Source: Gymnogyps californianus (taxonomy: Eukaryota > Chordata > Aves > Accipitriformes > Cathartidae). Taken from it: 64,000 bases of DNA. Below are positions 11,001 to 22,155 of this stretch, piece by piece (the stretch's first letter is position 1; the number at the start of each line of letters is the position of its first letter). The notes under the pieces are model-generated. The model saw only the letters and a list, made by a program, of their open reading frames with translations, ran no database searches and was not told the DNA's origin. The stretch spans positions 99,832,877-99,896,876 of the forward strand of contig NC_059472.1 in assembly GCF_018139145.2 (NCBI RefSeq). Reading direction: 5' to 3'. A program made the translations under genes and the position numbers.

Positions 11001-13844
11001 GTGCTAATCTCCTAATGTCATACTCTGTCTTTGTATCCCTGGCACATGAATGGAGCTGCACAGGAAGAACAGAATTTGGCACATTGTTTTTAACTAATTT
11101 TTTTTAAGAGCCCAGAGGTCTTCAGGAGCACAGAGGCTTTACATTTATTTTTATTATTACATATACTTTGTGGGGGGCGGAGCAGGAGTGACCACATTTG
11201 ATCCCATGTTCTTGTGCAGGGCAAAATCTGCTCTCAGATTCTTTCTGCATATCTCTGATCTGTCACGAAGATCTCTGTGGTGTCTTTTGTATTCACAGCC
11301 TGATCCAAAGGGCACTGAGTCCCTCTCTGCGCAGATATATCACTGCTATAAACAGGTGCTTCTACAGAAATCAAGAGGCAATCCAAAGCATATGTGAAAG
11401 CAGAACTCAGCCCACTGTTAGTGCATATCTTAAGTCTGCTAAAGAGGAATATATGTTCCACTTTTGTGTTATTGTCTTTTCCTTGGCTGTCAGTGAGAAC
11501 CTTTGGATTCTGCAGTATGAAGTGGGGACATGTTGTCACTCTTTCTTGACAACTTTCTCCTTCTTCACCATTGCCAAGAATTCACAATCCAAATGACTCA
11601 TGTTATATGAGCAAATATTGCCTTAGTTTGAATTATTTTATTTTTGTTGCAACCACCTTTGAATGTTACTATAGTAATATCTCTGTTTTTCCTTGTCAAG
11701 GAACTGTCACAGACAATTTCATAAACCTTTTATGCAGCTACAGTGCAAAGAAAATGATGCATTTATTTTACTCTTATGCTTGCCTGTAAATAAAAAGGAT
11801 ATCTTAAATGGATAGCATATAATTGCATCATAAGGAAAGAATACGAAGAGGCTAGAATCAAACAGGTTAAAAAATGAGAAAATACTGGAATTAAGGTTGA
11901 GATTATCTCCCTTGCTCAGCCTTTTCCCAAAACTTTACCTCATCCCATTCACTTCTTTTTCTGGGCATGAGCAGATGGAGAACTGGGAATTGAAAGAGAG
12001 AATTCCCTGGCTTAGTGCTCCAGTGACAGTAACACAGTATCCTTCAGCAACTGCAAGGAAGGACTAGGTTGTACTGCTGGCTGGAACATGCCAAGTCACT
12101 TGATAGCAAGACCATATAATTTAGTGTCTAGGCATGAGAGGATGAAGTGTCCTCACTGGAAGGGTCTGACAGTGAGACTCTTCGGATACTTCAGTTGCTA
12201 AGCTTCAGAAAGTCTTCTCCAGACATGAACATATGGTGATTTTCATTTCATATGTATATAATTTGCCACATTTGAGAAAAATGTCCACTAAAATGGCAAA
12301 CAAGCATATGCACAGTAACATCCTGAAAGTCGATACCAAGTTTCAAGTAGCACAGTGTTAGAGCATCTTAATGAAGGTTGTATGCTTTCTTTTTTCCTAA
12401 ACAAATAGTTTTCCTTGATTTCAATCTCAACTTAAGGAAAAAAAAGACTGAAGTATTTTGGTTGAACTTCTCCCAGATCCTTAGCTTTTGATGGATAACA
12501 GGAAAAGAAAAATATTCGGTTCAATAGTTTAGTTCAAACAATTAAGTTTGGTAAAGTTCTGAGAACATGAAAGCAGGGTGTTGCAATGGGAAGAGCTTCA
12601 TGGTAGAAACTGTGACCTGTGTGTGCTCTAAAGCAGAGTTATCATCAGGTGGGCCAGTTCAGTCTGGCCTGCAGACTTTGTCCACTGCAGCGCAATATGA
12701 CACCCTGGAACTGAATGTCACCGGTGTGTGTGGGGAGACACCTAGACTGCCGAGACATCCATCAAGGATGGAAGAGAGACTGGAGATGGGTCATCTCATC
12801 CACATGGTCTTTGAGCAGGCCTAATAGCAACACCTAGTCTCCCCACAGTCATCACTACTATCGTCACAGTAGAGGCTGTGAGACACTGCTAGAAATGTTT
12901 ACATACATCTCTCTCCTGTCACCAATAACATCACATGCTAAACAGGTCTGCCTGGCACTCCCATGTGTGTGGCTTGGTGCATGTTGTATGGGTTGGCTGC
13001 CTCATCTTACATTGGTTATCCCAGCATGGCTTTCTCTGAAATTCAAGAATTTGCTCAAAGCACCTGAGAAGGGGTTGATTTGTGAACCCTGCTCCACAGG
13101 TTGACACGTGTGCAGTGAGCAGACCAAGACCCGAAGGGGCAATTCAGCACCCCTGCAGTGTCTGGCAGGAATTCCTCTTTCTTTTCCTCTCTGCCCCCCT
13201 TGAGCCTCCTGCTGCCAGTTCTCCCCCTTGGAAGAATGGGAGCACCAATAATAGAGATGTCAGAGGCTGCAGGAGAAGATAGCTGGCTGCTGCTCTGTGA
13301 GCAATACCAGCCAAGTGTCTGAGTTTGTGTTTAAGCAACAGGATCTGGCAAAAAGTGAATACAGGTTTTCTCTGAGCCTGAGATGAACTAGAGAACCATC
13401 CACACTCCTGTAAGAGTAGAGCCTCAGCAGACCCTCAGTAGGCATCTTGATGTCCAGTCCTGCCCTGGGAAAGTGACCTCTCTTTGCAATGAGTAGGATT
13501 TTCATGTGGGCATTAGGATTTCTCCACTGAAACCATACCCGAGTAAATTATTGTCTCTTTAAAAGAGGTTGAAAGCGCAGACCAACTAGGAGAAGACACA
13601 ATATTCCCCATGTTAAGTGAGGTTACTGTGGCAGACTCCCACCACTGGAGTCACAATTTTCTGCTGCTATACCGTATGCTTCCCAGGGAGGCCTGTTATT
13701 TAAGTTTCCTTATACATCTCTCAGAAGAGAGTGCTGTTAGGTAACAAAAATCTGCCAATTCCTTTATACTTAGATCAGTGGTAGACCAAAGACAGGGATT
13801 ATTGCATGGATGGATGCTTTGTCAGGGTCATGAACCAGCCCACA
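8083..13844. other. Unique non-coding DNA, no gene seen
   Basis: This interval holds no recognisable gene or full mobile element. Small features are a 10-base C run at 10471 and a GGTCTCAGCACTTTTGGGAA motif near 10033 that loosely resembles ancient sauropsid repeat sequence. The 96-codon minus frame at 10002-10292 is Lys/Thr-rich and has no match I recognise. Confidence 0.45.
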
Positions 13845-14060
13845 CAGATTAATTTTATATTTTAGGCTTCTTGTGGTTGCCATTTTATCAGTCACTGTAA
13901 GCAGCCAGCAGGCTCTCATTTCATCTATGAAGAATGCAGCGTTTTATATGATGCAAATGGCATTAGGAACTTGACATAGCTGTGGGATAAGATCTTTAAA
14001 AAAGAATGTGCCTGTGCCTTGTGCAAATGCAAACAAATGCCCATAATTGGCTAGGGGCAA
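13845..14060. other. Candidate conserved non-coding block
   Basis: This AT-rich, non-repetitive stretch contains homeodomain-type cores (GATTAATTTTA, CATAATTGG) and octamer-like motifs (ATGCAAAT, TGCAAATGCAAACAAATGC). That style of sequence is often seen in vertebrate developmental enhancers. No alignment was available, so conservation is only a guess. Confidence 0.2.
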
Positions 14061-15020
14061 AGGATGAAGGAAGTGCTAGTATGGAAACACTGCTGCAGGA
14101 CAACTGCCAGGGGAGCTTGCAAGTACTAGCTGGAGTCTATAGAGTAGAGAGAGGATAAAACATGATGGTACATGATGGGATGTTGCACAAAATGTCCAAG
14201 AGGAAAACAAGTGAGAGAAGGCAATAGTGAAAAGAGAAGCTGGAAGAAAAGAGACCCATTGAAGAAGGGAGAAGGGAGCAGCAGACAGAAGAGGCATGGC
14301 ATTTAATCAAAAATAAAGAGATGAAAAAGTGCAGGAAGGCAATATTTTAGCACTGTAGGAGGATAAGCTTGTAGACAAATTCTGTTTACTTCCTCGGCCA
14401 GAAGTAGGCCCTCATGCTTTATACAACAAACAAAGATCTGGTGGCATCTCTTATGCCAGCTCGCTGAGCTTTCTCCTTCAGATGTAACCATTCTTTGTTT
14501 GTGTACCCCTGGCTGCCCTCGCTGTGGTGCAGGAGGAGGATGCTTGGGAGCATTTTGTCAAAGTCACTTTCAATGGGACAAAATTCCAATATCTGGGGCC
14601 AGGGGTCCAACCTGAAGCACTTGGTACTCTTGAACAGTTTAACCTCAACTTTTTTTTAACAAAAATGTGTTTGCAAAGAGGAAACCACTGTTCACTATTT
14701 CACTTAGCAGCTCTGAAATGAGGCCATATTCAAACTATCTGCAGGGACGTGTTTGCAGAGATTTCATCACTAGCAAACAATTCTTGGTAGGCTCACAGTG
14801 TAAAATAAAGACTTATTATTTCCCATCTGTTTTGCCATTTAGCATTTGTCCATCTTGCACTGACACTTCAAGCTGGCTTGTTGTGATTAGCTTAGTGTGG
14901 CAGAGAGATTGCTCACATCATCAGTCACAGCTCAGGCTCATAGTCCCAGGCTGAAGCTGTAGGTTAAATCCACACTAAACACTTGTACTGTCATAACAGC
15001 ACTGGTGGCTATGGGAAAAT
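14061..15020. other. Unique non-coding DNA, no gene seen
   Basis: No recognisable gene or element. Frames are 60-95 codons and overlap on both strands without domains. Confidence 0.45.
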
Positions 15021-15044
15021 TCTTTCCTTCTTTCTTTCTTTCTT
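15021..15044 (+). repeat. TTTC microsatellite
   Basis: A short pyrimidine tetranucleotide tract, CTTTCCTTCTTTCTTTCTTT, then CTTAG. It is simple sequence only. Confidence 0.8.
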
Positions 15045-16737
15045 AGAAAGTTTTGGTGAATAAGGTCTAGAAACAGGAATGAGGTGTGGGGGTGAGGAAG
15101 CAGCTATAGCAGGGGAAGGGCAGAAGAGACAACTTATTTCATACATATGTGCTGTGCATATGTCATGACTCACCAGGATGTGAATCTGCAGTGGGAATTA
15201 AAGAGCAAAGGGAAAAGACAGGGTAGGTTTTTCATTTGGAGTCACAGTGACTTTTCTTATAAAGTCTTCTTGGTCTTGGCTTCCCACAGTGATGGGACTG
15301 GTCAAGGCATTTTTAATTAAGTAACGGTTCCAGCTAAAGCTGTTACTAATAAAAGGGCTGGCTGGCTTATGTGAGCAGTGATCAGTCAGACGGGTCACTG
15401 GCTGAAATGTGCTCAGCTTTGTATGGTAGCAGTTCCGATTGACTGTTGCTTGCAATGGTGGCCTGTGTGAGTTTGGAGATCTTGGCCCAGTTTTCCTTGG
15501 CCACAGGTCCACATCATAAAAAGGAAGGACAAGCTCTCATTTAAGAGTTTCTGTGGAAGTCTCTGCAGAGACCATGAAAGCACAGACATAAAGGAGAAAA
15601 TCGTACAAAGTGGACAACTTGCCGTTCAGAAGGCAAGCCTACCACAGACCTGTCACAGATAGGAGAGAACCTCCTGTGCAGAATCGTTGGGCACCTTCTT
15701 CTGGTGAAGAGGTAGAAAATGCCTGACATTCACTTTCTATTACTGCCTGGCTGCCGTGGGAGTCCCTTCGTGCTGTAAGAAACCATTATAACAAAGGATA
15801 GTGATCATATCACTTTAATTTATGCAACCAGCAAGGATGCAGAATTTTGAGGCAAATAATACGTAGAAAAAAACCACCCATCTCCCTCAGGGAAGGCTGC
15901 ATATAGAGATCTATAGCAAAATGAGGGTTTCCAGAATGACAACAACTCACCTTTATAAGAAAAGGAAAAGATTTAGGTTGGGATTTTTTCCCCCCTATCA
16001 CTAAATACTGCTTGTATTTAGCCTGAAGCTCCTTTAACCAGGGGCTAGTCTTGGTCCCACAGAGTACGATAGGAATATGCCCATTCAGTTGATAGATGCA
16101 AAATCAAGCCCTGAATTTCCCTGGATCCAGATACTTTAAGGATTTTTAATTTAGTAGTTTCCACTGAATTAAGAATTGATGACATTTTTTCCACTGCAGT
16201 AAATGGAAGGTACTGCTGCCAAAATTGCTGCTACTGTGTGAGCGTGGAAAACCTGATGGTTTCTTGAGACATATTATTTGAATAGGTCCTATTGGCTTGC
16301 TGTGGTTTCCTCCCACTGAAGAGCTACAGTCCTTTGAAATGTGAGTTGCAGGAAAACTAATTAATACATAAGGCACATGCCATGTTAAAACCAAGGGAGG
16401 TGTTATGAGATGGATAAGAAACTTGTTCTCTTGGACTAAGATGCCTCAATAGGTAATCAAGGCCACTTTAGGCACTCTCATAGATGAGATAGGGCTGTCT
16501 CTACCCTTATTTTGACCATGAGTGCCAAAGGCCAGATGACAAGCTCTGGCTGCTTGTTTAAGGGAACAAGGCTGCACATTAAGTCGTCCTGTTAGTGCTT
16601 CTCAGCACAGCAACCAATCCACTGTATACCTAGATACATGACTACATGCTTCAGTTCCCTGTTGTAACAGCATACTTCTTAATAAAACAGGGTCTCAGAG
16701 GCTTCATTTATTCACCTTTTGTAACATCTTTGAGGTC
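15045..16737. other. Unique non-coding DNA, no gene seen
   Basis: Nothing recognisable is present. Minus frames of 104 codons (15198-15512) and 82 codons (16146-16394) lack domains. Confidence 0.45.
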
Positions 16738-17930
16738 AGAGAATCACAGAAGGGTTGATGTGGGAAGGGACCTCTGGGGGTCATCTTGTCCGACCCCCCT
16801 GCCCAAGCAGGGCCACCTAGAGCAGGCTGCCCAGAACTGTGTCCAGATGGCTTTTGTATCTCCAAGAAGTGAGACTCCACCACCTCTCTGGGCAATGTGT
16901 GCCAGTGCTCGGTCACTCGCACAGTGTAAAATTTTTCCTGATGTTCAGAGGGACCCTCCTGTGTTTCAGTTTGTGCCTGTTGCCTCTTGTCCTGTCACTG
17001 GGGCACCACTGAAAAGAACCTGTCTCTGCCTTCTTTGCATCCTCCCATTAGGTATTTATATACTTTGATAATATGCCCCCTGAGCCTTCTCTCCTCCAGG
17101 CTGAACAGTCCAAGGTCTCTCAGCCTCTTCTCATAGGAGAGATGCTCCAGTCCCTTAATCATCTTTGTGGCCCTTCGCTGGACTCTTACCAATATGTCCA
17201 TGTCTCTCTTCTACTGAGGACCCTAGAACTGGACACAGGACTCCAGGTGTGGCCGTACCAGTGCTGAGTAGAGGGGAAGCATCACCTCCCTTGACTTGCT
17301 GGCAATACTCTTCCTAATGCAGCCCAGGATGCCATTTGCTGCCTTTGCTGCATGGGCACATTGCTGGCTCATGGTCAACTTGGTGTCCCCCAGGACACCC
17401 CAGGTCCTTTTCTGCAAGCTGCATTCCAGCTGGGTGCCCCCCAGCCTGTCCTGGTGCAGGGAGTTGTTCCTCCCCAGGTGCAGGACTTGGCCCTTCTCCT
17501 TGTTGAACTTCATGGTCTTCCTGTCAGCCCATTTCTCCAGCCTGTTGAGTTCCTTCTGAATGGCAGCACGACCCTCTGGCATATCAGCCACTCCTCCTAG
17601 TTTTGTGTCATCTGCAAAATTGCTGAGGGTACACTCTGCCCCATCATCCAGATCATTAATGAAGTTGTTAAACAGGACTGGACTCAGTACTGTCCCCTGG
17701 AGTACACTGCTAGTTACTGGCCTCCAACTAGACTTTGTGCCACTGATCACCAGACTCTGGGCCTGGCTGTTCAGCCAGTTTTCAATCCACCTCACTGTCT
17801 GTTCATCCAGCCCATACATCGACAGCTCTTCTAGGAGGATCTTATGGGAGACAGTAGATACTAGCCACTGCATCCACCATATCCACAATATCCACTGTGA
17901 TGAGATCATCACAGAAGTGCCAGGGATTGT
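16738..17930 (-). mobile_element. 5'-truncated CR1 LINE copy, reverse orientation
   Basis: The plus strand begins with the antisense CR1 3' terminus (AGAGAATCACAGAAGGGTT, then GGAAGGGACCTCTGGGGG). It runs through the same antisense landmarks as the copy at 1386, including GTTTCAGTTTGTGCCTGTTG and CCCTTAATCATCTTTGTGG (17154), into the reverse-transcriptase part of ORF2. Clear similarity ends near 17870, and weak similarity may continue to about 17930, which is the 5' truncation point. It is better preserved than the first copy, with fewer indels and an intact FADD box. Orientation is the same as the first copy. Confidence 0.92.
16770..17870 (-). pseudogene. CR1 ORF2 reverse-transcriptase C-terminal half, broken
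   Basis: Reading from 17870 down, the frame gives STVSHKILLEELSMYGLDEQ, a WIENWLNSQAQ segment, GPVLF-like SPVLFNNFINDLDD, FADDTKLGG (codons at plus 17607-17618 encode the intact catalytic FADD) and PHLESCVQF. Two in-frame TAG codons follow, at plus 17223-17225 and 17211-17213, replacing what should be Trp and Tyr or similar. The same frame then continues through ILVRVQRRATKMIKGLEHLS to a stop at about 16995. The terminal part, RVTEHWHTLPREVVES, is in a different frame (about 16760-16922). The copy therefore has at least three lesions and makes no full product. A 304-codon open frame (17223-18137) exists only because about 90 unrelated codons upstream happen to be open. Confidence 0.88.
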
Positions 17931-19380
17931 GTAGCTGAAAAAGTGGGAACATCTGCCCTGCTTCCTTGATGAGAGGCTTTTGGGGGGGGGAGCAGGAAGC
18001 AACCACGGGAACTCCCCATGGCACAGCCTGCAACGAGTGCTCAGGGCTTCAGGAAGAGCTCCCCATCTCGTCATCACTAACCCAATGAGGTCAGGTAGCT
18101 CTCGAGTTCTCTCTCTGGAGTATCGCGCATTATTCACTCTGGACTCCTCAAACAGAGCTAGCAGTTGTGAACATTAAATCAAGGTTTATCATCTTGTTTA
18201 TTTTCAAGGCAAATATTTTCTAGCAGTCTTGTGTGTGGTTGGTTGTACGGACAGATCCTGAAGGGGAGACAACGCTGTGGAGCTGAGAGCCACTTTACGG
18301 ACTTCTGAGGAAGAATTTCTTTTTCTCACTCATCTCCTTCACTAGTGGTGTGCCCAGATCAGACAATTGAGAGTTGAAATTCAGGCTGGCTCACTCATGA
18401 GAACGGATAGTAAAAGAGGTAATGCACACTGTGAGTAGGCCATAGTGATCAGATTGCTAAGACCATGTATTTTACCCAGAGGATAAAAGTAATGTGTAGT
18501 CAGACCTACAGGCAAACATTTCCTCTTAGGGAGGGAGGATACACACCCAGTACGAACCCTAGTGCTGTCACAATCCTCTTCAGTGACAGGAATAGTTTAT
18601 AAAAAAACTAGAATATCAAATCACATCTAAAATAATTCTCACAATACCTTCCATGGTGGGGAGAATAAGTGTCTGGTTCAGGTTGTCTCTGGTGATTTGT
18701 GAATACATGTGTGAGCATGGGTATATGAATGTGTTGATCTAGGTAGCCTTTGCTATCTAAATGCTAGATAGATAAAAAGAAAGTGGTTTGTGTGGTTTCA
18801 GGTTTTAAAACCCTTCTCCCACTTTTTCTGCACGTTTTTAGTCCCTGAGTCTCTCTCTCTTCCCCTCACATTCTCTCAGATGTTTCTCCAGCTACCTGGT
18901 GATCAGCTTCAGTTAAATCTGAAATACAGTTTTCACTGCTATGCAAGTGGTGGAGAAGAGGAGAAGCTTGCAGGTGATTTGCAAGAGCTCAAGATGCTGG
19001 GGACTATACAGTGAGCTAAACTGGCTCTGTCAATAAAAATCTATCTAAGCATTATTTTCAAATAATAGGAAATAATTTCATGTTTGAGGTTCATTGTTCC
19101 TGAAACGCAGATGAATGCATGCCATTCTCTCCCCCTCCCGCCTCCACTCAGACCCAAAACTGGTATCAAAACTGGCAACTGTCTGTCTTCACTTTTTGTT
19201 TTTGTTCTTCATTCATGAACAACATGGCTAACATTGACTCTGGGAGAGAAAAGATGTGAAGACAGTAAATATCACATTTTGTCAAATGAACCCTCTCTAC
19301 CTTCACATTTTAAAGTACGTTGGACCAGTTTCATTAGAAAGGGTAAATCTGTGAGCCCAGAGACCAAAAGGTAACTCACC
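17931..19380. other. Unique non-coding DNA, no gene seen
   Basis: A G run sits at 17982-17990. Nothing recognisable is seen in either strand; the longest frame that is clearly outside the CR1 tail is 74 codons. Confidence 0.45.
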
Positions 19381-20990
19381 CTGCCCCCACCCTCTCCCCA
19401 TCCACGGAGGCGTGGGACTGCAGATGTCAAGGGTGCAGGGTGCCCAGGAGGAGCACCCCGTGCTCTGGTGCCCATCCCAAACGGTGCCCACCTGCCATGG
19501 CATCCGGCACTCCTGAGCCGTGCTCAGCACCGTCCGACCGGGGAGGAAGCTGGCACTGCAGCAGCACGGGCAGAAATGCTCATGCTTCTCGTGGTACCGT
19601 CAAAGACACCCAACCGCTTACAAACCCTGCTTTCCATGGGAGCTCAGTGAGGCGGGGGACCACATCACCTCCTGACAGGAACCCACTCCAGGCTCTGACA
19701 GACTCTCTTGGCCCACGAGCTGTATGACGGAGACCAGGGTGGTGGGACCATCCCGCCCCTGTGCCTTGTCCTCATGCTGGCAGCAGGAGTGCCTTGGCTG
19801 GGTTTGGCTGCTGCACAGGGCCACAGAGCTAGCAGCCATCTCAGATCACCCACATCCTAAATCATTCAGGGCTGGTTCTCTTCCTCTCACACAGTAACTA
19901 GATTGATAGATTGAGATTTAATTAAAAATGATCAGCTACTGCAAGGACAGGTTTTTTCTTTTTTTTTCTTTCCCCAGGCACTTGGTTTACATGTTTACTG
20001 TGCTAAAAACAGTTACGAGCAATCTGGATAGCCCTCTGTTAGCTGTGATGAAAACATTCTCCAATATATCCGACGGTGCCTGCCACTGAAGAGGCCCGAG
20101 AAACACTGCAGCTAGATGGGGAATGAGCCTTGCTTTCTAAAATCATACGCTGAAGACCTGATGCTGGCTTTCACCTGGGGTCAGTGCCGCAGCATTGTCC
20201 CTGGTAGGGACTCTGGCTTGTTCATAGCGAGGTCCCTTTGGTGATTCCTACAGCCGCAACACAGGCGGTGATGCCCATGGGCTGCGCTGGGGTACACCCT
20301 GTGCCCATCTTCCCGCCACCACACCACACTGCTCACAGAGCTGTGGGAGACAAGGACGTGGCTGGCACAGAGCTCGCCACCAGGGCCTGATGCTCTCGGG
20401 GGTGACTGCCACATTCAGCAGGGGGAATAACATAACTCCTTACGATCCCTGGCCTTTGGTGATCTCGGGTGCACAAAAACAAGCTTATAGCCAAAATCTT
20501 TGCAGAAATATTACCCCGACAGGAGGCTGGGTCAGCACATGGTAGCAGCTCAGAGGTCTCAAGCCAGATGTGTCTCTACCTCAGAAATGACTGACCATTG
20601 CATCCCCTCACAGGGCACAGCTGAGCACCACTGCCCATTCAGCAGCAATGCGGCGCTACGGCCACAGCCGGCTCTCCTTCACCTCGCTTCACTCTTCAGG
20701 GCACCTCATGGCACCTTTCTTCAGAAGCAGTTATACAAGCCCCCTCCCTGGCTGCAAAGCTGTTTTCTGCTCCCACGTGCCACTGCTCATTCCCACACCC
20801 ACCCTGCAGTTCACCACCCTCCCCCTCATGCCAATCTGGGGCCATCTGCATGCTGGATCAGTGTTAAAAAATCCTCAGTGCAGAGTTGCGCTGAGCTTAG
20901 TGGTCAAAGGGGGGCCACTCCTGCAAGCAGGGCTGGCAAAAAGAGAAGGAAGTTCATCTCTCCCTTTTGGTGATAAAGCATCCATGCATT
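19381..20990. other. Moderately GC-rich unique DNA, no gene supported
   Basis: GC content and CpG frequency rise compared with the flanks, especially 19380-19600 and 20180-20440. Several overlapping frames of 60-157 codons (for example 20500-20973 plus, 157 codons; 20648-20992 plus, 114 codons) appear on both strands, as expected when stops become rarer. None shows a domain, and none has splice or start context that would favour it. A diverged exon cannot be excluded without an alignment. Confidence 0.4.
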
Positions 20991-21179
20991 AGCAACTCAC
21001 TACTCCTGAAAGTCCTTCTGGTTTGCTCACAGACCTCTATTGATAACGCAAAAATTGTCCTTCCTTCCCACCTTGCACGCAATGTGAACATACATGCACA
21101 TACGCACACACAAATATAAACATTCAATTAGTCTCATGGTTAGGATTTTTTTTTTAGGTGCTAGTGGGTTGTAGTGAGT

Positions 21180-21440
21180 CAGAACATTCCCAAAGCAAAG
21201 CTGCTTTATTATCAATTTTGAAACCGCCCCTGTCCATCATTATCAAATATCCTAAATACCTGTGTTCAGCAGCATTCTGCTGGTACTTAGATTATGAGTC
21301 ACTGGGTAATTTAGCCCTGCGAGGGAGATTGTAAACTGTTCTCCCCGTCTTTTCCAGAGAGGAGATGCCAGTGGGGGACCTTCATTAATATTCACTGTAA
21401 TGTACATCTGTTTGCCCCCTCAGCCACTGCATGAAAATAC
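21180..21440. other. Candidate conserved non-coding block
   Basis: Dense unique sequence with enhancer-like motifs: TTTATTATCAATTTTGA, CATCATTATCAAATAT, GATTATGAGTCACTGGG (AP-1-like TGAGTCA) and TTCATTAATATTCA. No repeat similarity is visible. This is a visual impression only. Confidence 0.2.
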
Positions 21441-22115
21441 ACAGGGAGAGGGGGAAGGGCAGAGGGAGAGCTTCAAAATGTTTGTAGCTAAGGCAGGAGC
21501 CAGGGATGCACCCCGAGCTGTATCTGTCAGTCTGACAGGGACCGCAAACATTTACCATCTCTGCGAGCCATTCTTTGTGGCTTTATAAGCACTGAAGCAT
21601 TTGAAATAAGAAAGGCACTAGCTCTGGCTGAGGAACAATAGCGGAGCTCAGGTTGATAATGCTCCTCAACAGCTCAGTGTTAGGGCTGGATCTTGGGTGT
21701 GGATGCAAGTGACCCACTTAAGATTTTTTGTTGCTGTTGTTCAGAAAACCTCACCATCTACCTTCTGTCCCATTGAGACTCAGCTACGACAGAATCATAC
21801 TTCATATTCATCTATAGGAACATCTGGCCCATGTCTAACATTTAATTTCCACACCATTAGAGTCAAACAATACGTGTACATCAGTAGATAATGTAATGCA
21901 TTATCACGCAAGGCAGAGAGCAGCAATTTATTAGCCTAATTTAAAATAGCCTTCAGCAAAAAATAGTGCATCTTAATTCATGGATCTGAAAGGAATGACA
22001 TATTTTCCTGTAAAATGCAAAGGTATGAACAGAGACATGCTTTTCCACAGTGGTGCATATATTATTTCTTTTTCTTGTAAATCTTTTAAAAGATGAAATA
22101 TCAGTTCTCTCTACC

Positions 22116-22155
22116 AAAAAAAAAAAAAAAGAAAAGAAAAAAAAAAGGAAAAGTT
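22116..22155 (+). repeat. A-rich tract
   Basis: A 15-base A run (22116-22130) is followed by GAAAAG/AAAAAAGG units. No transposon body ending in this tail could be identified on its left. Confidence 0.8.

Noticed and set aside
20500..20992. Plus frames of 157 and 114 codons as exons
   Set aside because: They overlap in different frames in locally GC-rich DNA and lack a domain; only a search could rescue them.
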